The position numbers and the translations under genes were made by a program. From positions 1 to 44,479 of the forward strand of contig JASHQH010000245.1 of the NCBI GenBank assembly GCA_030037635.1: a stretch of 44,479 bases of DNA. Reading direction: 5' to 3'. Positions 24,866 through 32,912 of the stretch are shown piece by piece. Position 1 is the first letter of the stretch. Every line of letters starts with the position of its first letter. Origin of the DNA: Acidobacteriaceae bacterium (GTDB lineage: Bacteria; Acidobacteriota; Terriglobia; Terriglobales; Acidobacteriaceae). The notes below the pieces were generated by a model, which worked only from the letters and a program-made list of their open reading frames with translations, was not told the origin of the DNA and did not search any database.

Positions 24866-26304
24866 CACAGATCCTGACGCGGAGACAAAAAATCCTCGGC
24901 TGGATTTCGCTGCTGGCCTTCTCTCTCGCCTTGCGCATCGGCCTCGCCGTCGGCTCGCCCAACATTTTCTTCCCTGACGAGATCTTCCAAACCCTCGAGC
25001 CCGCGCACAGGCTCATCTATGGCTACGGCGTGATCTCCTGGGAGTGGCGGCTGGGCATTCGCTCCTGGGTCTTTCCTACTTTCCTCGCCGGCGTTATGCG
25101 CATCACGTCCTGGATGGGCGCTTCGTCGAAAGGGTACTTGCTGGGAACCGTGATCGTGCTCTCGCTGCTTTCGCTCGTGGCCGTCTGGTTCGCTTATGTG
25201 TGGGCGCGGCGCGCCAGCGGAACGCCTGCGGCCGTGATTGCGGCCCTGGTGTGTTCGTTCTACTTCGGGCTGGTGTACTTCGCTCCTAAGGCGCTCAACG
25301 AAGTCGTGGCCGCGCATGTGATGCTTCCCGGCCTGTATCTCGGCGTATTTGGCCAGAGCCTGGGTGAGCGCAAGCGCCTCTTCCTGGCGGGGCTGCTTTG
25401 CGGGCTGGCCGCCTGCCTGCGCATCCAGCTTTTGCCCGCCATTGTCTACGCGCTCGTGTACTTTTGTTATCCGCGCTGGCGCCAGCGCATCCCTGCCGTT
25501 GCCGTCGGCGCCGCGCTGCCGGTGCTCCTGTTTGGCGCGGTCGACTGGATGACGTGGTCGTATCCCTGGCAATCGTTTTTCCGCTACTTCCAGGTGAATG
25601 CCATTCGCGGGCCGGGCACGCAACTTATGTTGCGCCAGCCGTGGTACTGGTATGTGCTGATTCTTGTGGTCCTGATCGGCCCGGCCGTTCTGCTGCTTTT
25701 TCATGGCGCCCGCCGCAGTCCGTTTCTCGCCATCTTCTGCGTGATCATCGTGGTTTCACACAGTTTTATCCCGCACAAGGAAATCCGGTTCATTTATCCC
25801 ATCCTCACGCCGGCTCTCACCCTGGCCGCGATGGGGATGGTTGATTTACTCGCCGAGCTCAAGCCGGGCATGAAGTTCCTCGCCAATCCGAAATGGGTGC
25901 TGGGCATCAGCATCGGCTTCTTTCTGGTCTCTTCGGGCTTCCTCACGGCGCGATGTGCAGACTGGTGCAAGACGCGATGGGGCATCGGCGCCTTCGATCG
26001 CCTGAGAGGAGAAGACACCCTTTGCGGAGTGGGCATTTACCACGATATCTGGTGGGAATCGGGTGGCTACACGCATCTGCATCGAGACGTCCCCATCATC
26101 CAGGTAAATAGCGCCGCGCAGCTCGCCGAGGACGCTCCTGCCGTCAACGCGTTGATTGCGCCGAGAGAGACCACCGGCATCCCGTCTGACTTCAAAAAAG
26201 CGCAATGCTGGCAGGGAGTCTGCCTTCTGGAGCGCCCGGGAACATGCACGGCGCCCAAACCCGGCGAAGAATTGAATGCCTACCTGAAAAGCGTCGGACA
26301 GTAA
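24862..26304 (+). CDS. GT-C glycosyltransferase, GT22/Alg9-like mannosyltransferase
   Basis: The 480-residue protein has about ten membrane segments. The first loop carries FFPDEIFQTLEPAHRLIYGY then SWEWRLGIRSW, with the acidic catalytic-type motif of GT-C enzymes. The motif HKEIRFIYP (H-K-E-x-R-F) is characteristic of the GT22 (Alg9/PIG-B) family, which moves mannose from polyprenyl-phosphate-mannose to glycolipids. TTG at 24862 overlaps the GerMN stop (TTGA) and follows GGAGG, so it was chosen over a long upstream frame that would overlap the GerMN gene. It completes the envelope-oriented four-gene run. Acceptor unknown. Confidence 0.82.
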   Translation: MTQILTRRQKILGWISLLAFSLALRIGLAVGSPNIFFPDEIFQTLEPAHRLIYGYGVISWEWRLGIRSWVFPTFLAGVMRITSWMGASSKGYLLGTVIVLSLLSLVAVWFAYVWARRASGTPAAVIAALVCSFYFGLVYFAPKALNEVVAAHVMLPGLYLGVFGQSLGERKRLFLAGLLCGLAACLRIQLLPAIVYALVYFCYPRWRQRIPAVAVGAALPVLLFGAVDWMTWSYPWQSFFRYFQVNAIRGPGTQLMLRQPWYWYVLILVVLIGPAVLLLFHGARRSPFLAIFCVIIVVSHSFIPHKEIRFIYPILTPALTLAAMGMVDLLAELKPGMKFLANPKWVLGISIGFFLVSSGFLTARCADWCKTRWGIGAFDRLRGEDTLCGVGIYHDIWWESGGYTHLHRDVPIIQVNSAAQLAEDAPAVNALIAPRETTGIPSDFKKAQCWQGVCLLERPGTCTAPKPGEELNAYLKSVGQ

Positions 26305-26320
26305 GCAGGTTCACCAAAGT

Positions 26321-26434
26321 TCAGTTGCCGCGGCCGGCGCCTTCAGCGGATGGGCGGAGAAAGGACACGCTCGGGCCTGCGCCCAGCTTCGGATCGTCGC
26401 GTTTGTCCGTGTTGCGGTCGAGCGATCCGCCCGA
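26321..26434 (-). other. In-frame open extension beyond the DUF5818-like stop
   Basis: Directly after the TGA of the gene at 26435-26788 the same frame stays open for 37 more codons (SGGSLDRNTDKRDDPKLGAG then PSVSFLRPSAEGAGRGN) and ends at 26321. It looks protein-like rather than random. It may be the lost C-terminus of that gene or a chance frame. The 16 bp to the GT22 stop on the other strand are unremarkable. Confidence 0.4.
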
Positions 26435-26788
26435 TCACACTTCTCCGACTGCGATGCTGCGCACGTGGATGACCTTAGCCTGCGGGTCGAGCTGTCCGGT
26501 CACCTTGACGGCTTCACCTTCGAATGGCCCGACACGCTGGGAGTCATCCAGGCCGTATATGGCGCCCGATGAGTCGCGCAAAGCATAGGTGTCGCCATTT
26601 CTGACCACGGTGCCCGTAAAGAATTCCGCATTGGCCTGGTCCTGTGCGGCCTGCTGTTGCGGCTGTGCCACATCCTGTGCATGGCCTGCTGGGGGACTGA
26701 CGAACGGCCTTCCCCAAGCCAGAGCAAAGGCGAATGCCAGCGCGGCAACGACCGACATATAGATAAAATCGCGCTTTAGGGGATACAT
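26435..26788 (-). CDS. Small exported DUF5818-like protein
   Basis: This 117-residue protein has an N-terminal hydrophobic segment (YMSVVAALAFAFALAWGRPF), a Gln/Ala-rich linker (QPQQQAAQDQA), and a compact beta-rich domain: FFTGTVVRNGDTYALRDSSG, IYGLDDSQRVGPFEGEAVKV and TGQLDPQAKVIHVRSIAV. This resembles an OB-type barrel of the DUF5818 kind found in acidobacterial secreted proteins. GGAGG, nine bases before the ATG at 26788, decides the start. No function is established. See the note on the in-frame extension beyond the stop. Confidence 0.8.
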   Translation of the reverse strand: MYPLKRDFIYMSVVAALAFAFALAWGRPFVSPPAGHAQDVAQPQQQAAQDQANAEFFTGTVVRNGDTYALRDSSGAIYGLDDSQRVGPFEGEAVKVTGQLDPQAKVIHVRSIAVGEV

Positions 26789-26971
26789 AAGAGTTACCTC
26801 CGGCATGGCATTTGCCCAGAACCTCTCGCCGGTTCGAGTCCTGGCACTGGGAGGCCAGCAAATGGAGGTCCAAATTATGAATCGTTGAAAACAAATAGGA
26901 TAGTGGCGAAGCGCGGACATCGCGAGTAAGAATTTCCCGGCGAAGATCAGGTAAAAACTGCAGATATAGGT

Positions 26972-27027
26972 AAAAAACGGCGCGAATTCGCGGCGGCAAC
27001 GGCCCTCCCGGGCAAAAACCCGCCGCG
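26972..27027 (-). terminator. Probable terminator downstream of obgE
   Basis: On the minus strand CGCGGCGG (27027-27020) pairs with CCGCCGCG (26996-26989), and a T6 run follows at 26977-26972. A 12-bp perfect palindrome CGCGAATTCGCG (26981-26992) lies between stem and T-run and can itself fold. It starts 30 bp after the obgE stop codon. Confidence 0.5.
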
Positions 27028-27057
27028 GCGCACGCCGAGGGTCGATAACGCCGGTGG

Positions 27058-28086
27058 TCAGTGTGTGACGGCGGGCCGTGCGCGTTTAGCCAGCGCCCAC
27101 TTGAGCTCGTCGAGCCCCGCGCCGGTGACTGCGGAGACGGCATGGAACTCGAGCTTGCGGCGGCGGGCATAAGCGGCGAGTTTTTTGAGCTTGGCGGGGT
27201 TGGCAATGTCGATTTTGGTGGCCACGACGATCACGGGCTTCTTGGCGAGGGGATGGTCGGCGCCATCGGCGAAGCTGGCCAGTTCGTTGCTGATGACGCG
27301 GAAGTCTTCGATGGGATCGGGCCGGCCTGAGGAGTCGGAGACGTCGACAAGATGGGCCAGGACGCGCGTGCGCTCGATGTGGCGGAGGAACTGCGTGCCC
27401 AGGCCGGCGCCCAGGTGCGCGCCCTCGATGAGGCCGGGGACGTCGGCCACAACAAAGGATTCCTGGTCCGGCTCCTCGCCAACGGTAACCACGCCGAGAT
27501 TGGGTTCGAGGGTGGTGAACGGGTAGTCGGCGATTTTGGGGCGCGCGGCCGAGATGCGGGAGATGAGCGTGGATTTGCCCGCGTTGGGGAAGCCAACCAG
27601 GCCAACATCGGCGAGAAGCTTCAGTTCCAGCCGATAGCTGCGCTCCTCGCCGGGGCGGCCCAATTCGTGCTCGCGCGGGGCCTGGTGAGTGCTGGTGGCG
27701 AAGTGCTGATTGCCCCGGCCGCCGCGGCCCCCGCGCGCGATGACGATGTGCTCGTCGGGCTCGCGGAAATCGTGGACCAGCTCACCGGACTCGGCGTCGT
27801 AGAGCGCGGTGCCGACAGGGACCTGGAGGGTGATGGAACGGCCATCCTGCCCGGTGCAGTTGGAGCCCATGCCGTGCTCGCCGCGCTGCGCCTTGTGCTC
27901 AGGGTTGAAGCGGAAGTGGATGAGCGTATTGTGGCGCTGACTCGATTCCATCAGCACGTCGCCCCCACGTCCGCCGTCGCCGCCCGAGGGACCGCCGCGG
28001 GGAACGAATTTTTCGCGGCGGAAGGCCATGCAGCCATTGCCGCCGTCGCCGGCTTTCACGCGAATTTTAGCTTCGTCAATGAACAT
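27058..28086 (-). CDS. obgE: GTPase Obg (ribosome assembly)
   Basis: The 342-residue protein has the Gly-rich Obg fold at 1-158 ([20 protein letters not shown], then [20 protein letters not shown]) and a TRAFAC GTPase domain at about 159-340. The G1 motif is GFPNAGKS, the Walker B segment is [10 protein letters not shown], and the NKxD-like motif appears as ATKIDIAN. It lacks the C-terminal OCT extension seen in some Gram-positive Obg proteins, which is normal in this group. Obg acts in 50S subunit maturation and stress responses. The usual neighbours rplU and rpmA are not upstream. No clear ribosome site was seen. Confidence 0.96.
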   Translation of the reverse strand: MFIDEAKIRVKAGDGGNGCMAFRREKFVPRGGPSGGDGGRGGDVLMESSQRHNTLIHFRFNPEHKAQRGEHGMGSNCTGQDGRSITLQVPVGTALYDAESGELVHDFREPDEHIVIARGGRGGRGNQHFATSTHQAPREHELGRPGEERSYRLELKLLADVGLVGFPNAGKSTLISRISAARPKIADYPFTTLEPNLGVVTVGEEPDQESFVVADVPGLIEGAHLGAGLGTQFLRHIERTRVLAHLVDVSDSSGRPDPIEDFRVISNELASFADGADHPLAKKPVIVVATKIDIANPAKLKKLAAYARRRKLEFHAVSAVTGAGLDELKWALAKRARPAVTH

Positions 28087-28478
28087 GGAAAAGACAGGGA
28101 CCGAGGGACTGAGGGACGGAGATCAAAGATTAAAAGCGGACACTCGAGCGTGTGCGCAGCGCCTGCCCCGTTATTTCAGTTTAGCGGACCTCAGCGAGCC
28201 GGCTGGGGCGGAGGCGTGGCGCTGGCGCCTGCCGTATGCGCGGAGATCTGCTGCTTGTTTCAACGGCCGGTCGTTCCCGTTCCAAAGAACATGGGCATGT
28301 GATGCCGAATACACGGCAACGTCCCGAGCGAGGTTAGAATCGCTGCCAACTTCGTTTGAGATAAACGCGGGACGGCGCGGAGGCGATGCTACGCGTGCTG
28401 GTCTGCGTCCTGTCAGCCTGAAAAAGAGCCGACAGTGTCGTTTGTGTTTCCCAGGATCTGCCGAAGCCGAGTGCGCAG
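28087..28478. other. 392-bp divergent intergenic region between obgE and the second receptor
   Basis: This region must hold the promoters of both divergent genes. It begins with a GGGAC-type word repeat (28097-28120) close to the obgE start. Beyond a small palindrome (CGACAGTGTCG, 28430-28440) no promoter, small gene or RNA was recognised. Confidence 0.5.
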
Positions 28479-31400
28479 ATGGCAAAGGCAAGGCGGAGCC
28501 GGATGTGGCATTTGTGGTGGGCGGCGTTCTGCCTGGGCGCCGGGACCTCGACGCTTGCCCAATCAGCCCCGGACCAGCATCTGACGCCGGGCGCTCTTCA
28601 AGTTGAGGCCCCTCCGACCGGTTCACTGGCAGGCCGCCTCACAGATCTCGATTCCGCGCCGTTGGCCGGCATCATGGTTGTGCTGCGCAATGAGTCGACG
28701 GGCGCACAGGTGCGGGCCACGACCGCGAAGAACGGTGCCTTCCGGTTTGCCTCGCTCCAGGCCGGCGCCTACACGCTGGAGGCGGACGCGCCGAAGCTCG
28801 GCCACGGCAGCCTGGATGGAATTCAAGTGACCGCTGGCGCGGAAGCGCGCGTGCAGGCCGCCATCCGATTTGAGCCGCCCGCGCCGGCGGTGGTTGAGGC
28901 TGCTGCACCGAGTCAGATTGCAAAGCCGCCCACTGCAACGCTGATGCCGCTCCCGGCGAGGGCGCCGGCGCCTGCGGCAAACGCAGCCAGCGCAGCGATC
29001 GCCCCGACAATCTCCGCGCCCGACCCGGCGCGCGCCGCATCGGCATCGCCGCCAGCGCAACGGGCCGGTCCGGAGAGCGCGAGGCCGAGCCCGCCTTCTC
29101 TCGCCATGCAACCTGCGCTCCCGGGAGGATCTCCGCTGGCTTTGGCGGCGCGTACGGCGCTGAGCACCTCAAGCGCGGTATTGAGCGCGTCGATTGAGAC
29201 GGGGACGGTGCGGCGCATGCCGCTGAACGCGGCCGTTGTTCCGGCCATTAACCCGGCGCAGGCGCAGCCGATGGCGGCGGCGCAGCACTTGCCCACCGCC
29301 AACTTGCCGGTGGCCGATTTGCCAGCTCAACCGGAGGTTCGGCAGAAGCCTGCGAGCTTCGCTTTGAGCACACCGCGGCGCGCAACGCTGGAAACGCAAT
29401 CCGCCACCCTGGAGTTGGCCCTGGCGGTTACCCCGGCGCGAACATTTCCGCTCACGGCCAGCCCTGCCCCGGCGCTCGCCGGCGGCGCGGCGGCTCCCGC
29501 ACTCTTGCAGGCGGCGATCCAGAATGCGGCGCCTCAGACACCTGTAGCCACTGCCATGCAGCGCATCGATCCGGTTGCACCGGCGGTGACAACGGCCATC
29601 CCTTCGAGAGAATTGCAGGCGCTGCCCGCAAGCGGACGGCGCTGGGAGGAGTTTCTGCCGGAGACTCCGGCTACCAGTGCGTCCACGGACGCGTCCCAGG
29701 TTTCGGTGCGGAGCGCGGAGGAGTCCGCCGAGGTGACGATAGACGGCGCCAGCACGCGGCTGGCTTTCGGAGTGACCGCAGGGTCTGCTTCCGGTGCGCC
29801 GGCATCCGATCCGGCGGGCCAGGACTCTGACCAGAAGAACACCATGAGTTCTTCATGGACTGGCGGGCGCGGCCTGGGCGTGAGCGAGGCTGCCGTGCGC
29901 GAGGTGACCACCACTGCCGGCAACGTGGAAGCCGAGGGGCTGCGGACCGCCGGCGGGCGTACGGCCATCCGCACCGAAAGCGGCACCGGCGCCCTTCATG
30001 GGCAGGGCTTCCTTTTCGACCGCCAGAACACCTGGGGCGCGCAGAATCCCTATACCAAGTGGCTCGAAAACACCGGCATGGAGGCTGCACCCGCTTACAT
30101 TGCGTCCCAGCCGGCTTTCAGCTCCATTCCGTTCACCCCGCCCGATCACGAGACGGTTTCAGGGCTGGGCCTGGGCAGCCGTATCCGGCGCGACAAGCTC
30201 TTCTGGTTTGGCGCGCTCGACAGCTATCACCGCAACGATCCGGGAATGGCTCAAGCGAAGATTCCCATCAGCACGTATACCGATCCAACCACTGGAACTG
30301 CGTACTGTGTTGGTCTGTTTTGCTCGCCGAGCGACGCCCAAGTCCAGTTGCTGAGCGCGCAGCTTGGCGTGAGCGAAAGCCAGGCCTACAGCGACTACTT
30401 CGGCATCCCCGGCTCTGCTTCAGGCCTCGCCGGCCTGGAGCAACTGGCCTCTCTTCTCGGCCCCGCGCCGCGCACCGCCGCGCAATGGACGGGTTTTGGC
30501 CGGGTCGACTGGCGGGCTGCCGAGCGGCATCGCTTCACGCTCGAAGGCATAGGCGCCGACTGGAGCGCCCCCGGCGGGGGTCTGACACGCGTTTCAGAGA
30601 ATTACGGGAGCCACAGCTTCGGCTGGAGCCAAGCCAGCCAGGAGTGGATTCTGGCGCGGTGGGAAGCATTCCTGACGCCTAACCTGCTGGCCGTGACGCA
30701 GGGCTCGGCGGGGCGCGACATTCTATCGTCGCGGGCTGACACGCCTTCCACCTTCGAGAGCACCTTCCTCCAGGGCGACGGGAACATTTACGGCCGGCTG
30801 CCGCAGATCGTAGTGGATTCGAGCGACGGTTTCACCATCGGAAATCCTTCGCGGTTCGGGCAGGGCAGCTACCCTGACGAACGGATGATTCACGCGCAGG
30901 AGATGCTCGACTGGGTGCACAGCAAGCTTCTCATCAAGGCGGGGTTGGAGCTCGACCACAACGCCGACGCCACCAGCATGCTGCGCAACCAGACCGGGAC
31001 CTATTTCTACTCGAAGGTGCAGAACTTTATTTCAGACGCGCTGGCCTTTGAGACCTTCGGGTCCAACCCGTCGGGGCTGCAAAACAACACCATGGCGTGG
31101 CACAATTGCGACCCGGCAGGGAAACCCTGGTATGGGTCGACGGGGCAGCTCATGGGGCTGGGAGCGCTTCCCTGCTATTCGTACTTCTCGCAGACCGTGG
31201 GACCCGCCAACTGGCGCCTTGACACCGACGACTGGGCCAGTTACGCGACGGCGCAATGGCAGCCGAATAAGATTGCCGTCATTTCGGCCGGGTTGCGCTG
31301 GGAACGCGAGCAGTTGCCGCCGCCTATCGCCGCGCTTGCCAATCCGGAGTTGACGGGCTCGACACCGGGCTACTCCGCACCTCCATTTACTGCGAATCTG

Positions 31401-32912
31401 CCGCGTCTCGGCAACAACTGGGGTCCGCGGGTAAGCCTCGCGATTGGAGATGGGCGGGGCCGTTGGCCGGTGCTGCGACTGGGCTACGGCATGTATTACG
31501 GCCGCGTAGAGAACGCGACCGTTGAGACCGCGCTCACACAAACCGGCTCGTTCAACGGAGATTTGAACTTCTTTTTCCGGCCCACCGACGGCCTCAACTC
31601 CATCAAAGTGACCAGCGCTGCTCCCTTCTTTCCTGATGTCTTGGAGGGCGCGGCCTCGAGCGTGGTTGCGCCGGGAGCGGTCGGCTTCGCGTCCAACTTC
31701 CACAACCCTGAAGTGCACCAGGCTGTCGCCCAGCTCGAGCAGCAACTGCCAGGCCGAGTGGAACTGACAGGCGGCGCGATGCTCAGCCTGGGACGCCGCC
31801 TGCCCATCACCATCGACACCAATCTCAGCGTCCCGGCGTCAACGCAGACCATTACCTACAACGTGTGCGACCAGACGCCCTATACGCCTCCGGGAGCCAG
31901 CAACAATGGCCAATCCGTCAACACCAACGGCCAGTGCGGAAACCTGGGGCTGGGCCCGATCAAAGCCACGCAGATTACCGTTCCTTTTTACGCGTCGTGG
32001 CCCGCGGGGGACTGTGCGGCCGGCACGCTGCTGAATTCTTCCGGCCAGTGCGGACGCCTGAATCCCAATTACCAGCAGATTTCAGAGATCATGAGCCGCG
32101 CCAACTCCACCTACGAGGCGGCGATAGTGAGGATCACGCGGGAGGGGCGCCGCGGCCTGAACCTGCACGCGCACTACACCTATGCGCACGCCATGGACTG
32201 GAATCCGAACGAGACGACGCTCGCGGCCGGGAGCGACGTCCTCGATCCGAATCCGGCCGACTTCAAATACGAGTACGGAACCAGCGACCTGGACGTGCGC
32301 CACTCGGCCGCGGTGATGGCAATCTTTGAACCGCCATGGAAGCTGCGTGATCGGGCCGGACGCCTGGCCAATGGTTGGATGCTGTCGGGAATCGGACAAT
32401 TCCACAGCGGTTTGCCCTACACCATGCACACCTCGGGCTCGCTTGCCGAGGAGTTCGACGATACGGGAAACAGCATTATGGGCCTCGCACCGGGCATGAA
32501 CGGCTCCGGTGGCGACAACCGCGTGTACGGCGTGGGCAGTGACGGCGTCACCTATAACATCGGACGCAATACTTTCCGCTACCCCAGCACTTGGAAAGCC
32601 GATCTGCGTCTCGGCAAGCGCTTCGAGCTGGGCGAGATGCGGCAGCTTGAGATTCTGGCCGAGAGCTTTAACCTCTTTAACCATTCGAACGTGACGGAGC
32701 TGGAGACGACCGGCTATTCCATCGAACCGGGCAGCCCGCCCAACGGGCTGGACACGGCAGGCACACTGCCGACGCTGAACTTCCTGAGCGGTCTTTACGT
32801 CAACCCGAAAACCGGGATCCAAAGCTCCGCCTTCGGGCAGCCGCTCAGCATCAACGGCACCAATTTCTATCGCGAGCGGCAGATCGAGCTGGGACTGCGC
32901 ATGAGATTTTAG
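28479..32912 (+). CDS. TonB-dependent receptor with carboxypeptidase-regulatory-like domain and long Ala/Pro linker
   Basis: The 1477-residue protein has a signal peptide (MWHLWWAAFCLGAGTSTLAQ), a carboxypeptidase-regulatory-like domain at about 48-130 (LAGRLTDLDSAPLAGIMVVL), then an Ala/Pro/Thr-rich linker of roughly 250 residues. A plug-like segment follows (SAEESAEVTIDGASTRLAFG). The beta-barrel then runs to the C-terminus, with typical barrel segments such as WASYATAQWQPNKIAVISAG and IEILAES-like ends, and it finishes in LGLRMRF. It is an outer-membrane uptake porin; the substrate is not evident. The linker is far longer than in the first receptor and could span the periplasm. Its stop overlaps the convergent helicase by 4 bp. 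Confidence 0.9.
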   Translation: MAKARRSRMWHLWWAAFCLGAGTSTLAQSAPDQHLTPGALQVEAPPTGSLAGRLTDLDSAPLAGIMVVLRNESTGAQVRATTAKNGAFRFASLQAGAYTLEADAPKLGHGSLDGIQVTAGAEARVQAAIRFEPPAPAVVEAAAPSQIAKPPTATLMPLPARAPAPAANAASAAIAPTISAPDPARAASASPPAQRAGPESARPSPPSLAMQPALPGGSPLALAARTALSTSSAVLSASIETGTVRRMPLNAAVVPAINPAQAQPMAAAQHLPTANLPVADLPAQPEVRQKPASFALSTPRRATLETQSATLELALAVTPARTFPLTASPAPALAGGAAAPALLQAAIQNAAPQTPVATAMQRIDPVAPAVTTAIPSRELQALPASGRRWEEFLPETPATSASTDASQVSVRSAEESAEVTIDGASTRLAFGVTAGSASGAPASDPAGQDSDQKNTMSSSWTGGRGLGVSEAAVREVTTTAGNVEAEGLRTAGGRTAIRTESGTGALHGQGFLFDRQNTWGAQNPYTKWLENTGMEAAPAYIASQPAFSSIPFTPPDHETVSGLGLGSRIRRDKLFWFGALDSYHRNDPGMAQAKIPISTYTDPTTGTAYCVGLFCSPSDAQVQLLSAQLGVSESQAYSDYFGIPGSASGLAGLEQLASLLGPAPRTAAQWTGFGRVDWRAAERHRFTLEGIGADWSAPGGGLTRVSENYGSHSFGWSQASQEWILARWEAFLTPNLLAVTQGSAGRDILSSRADTPSTFESTFLQGDGNIYGRLPQIVVDSSDGFTIGNPSRFGQGSYPDERMIHAQEMLDWVHSKLLIKAGLELDHNADATSMLRNQTGTYFYSKVQNFISDALAFETFGSNPSGLQNNTMAWHNCDPAGKPWYGSTGQLMGLGALPCYSYFSQTVGPANWRLDTDDWASYATAQWQPNKIAVISAGLRWEREQLPPPIAALANPELTGSTPGYSAPPFTANLPRLGNNWGPRVSLAIGDGRGRWPVLRLGYGMYYGRVENATVETALTQTGSFNGDLNFFFRPTDGLNSIKVTSAAPFFPDVLEGAASSVVAPGAVGFASNFHNPEVHQAVAQLEQQLPGRVELTGGAMLSLGRRLPITIDTNLSVPASTQTITYNVCDQTPYTPPGASNNGQSVNTNGQCGNLGLGPIKATQITVPFYASWPAGDCAAGTLLNSSGQCGRLNPNYQQISEIMSRANSTYEAAIVRITREGRRGLNLHAHYTYAHAMDWNPNETTLAAGSDVLDPNPADFKYEYGTSDLDVRHSAAVMAIFEPPWKLRDRAGRLANGWMLSGIGQFHSGLPYTMHTSGSLAEEFDDTGNSIMGLAPGMNGSGGDNRVYGVGSDGVTYNIGRNTFRYPSTWKADLRLGKRFELGEMRQLEILAESFNLFNHSNVTELETTGYSIEPGSPPNGLDTAGTLPTLNFLSGLYVNPKTGIQSSAFGQPLSINGTNFYRERQIELGLRMRF

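Noticed and set aside
26826..26856. A tRNA T-arm-like string (GGTTCGAGTCC) in the leader of the DUF5818-like gene
   Set aside because: The T-stem is imperfect, and no acceptor, D-arm or anticodon arm could be built around it. It is probably chance.
28171..28626. Minus-strand open frame overlapping the second receptor's start
   Set aside because: It overlaps the signal peptide of a well-supported gene and has a low-complexity, Pro/Arg/Ser-rich composition typical of reading GC-rich DNA in the wrong frame.
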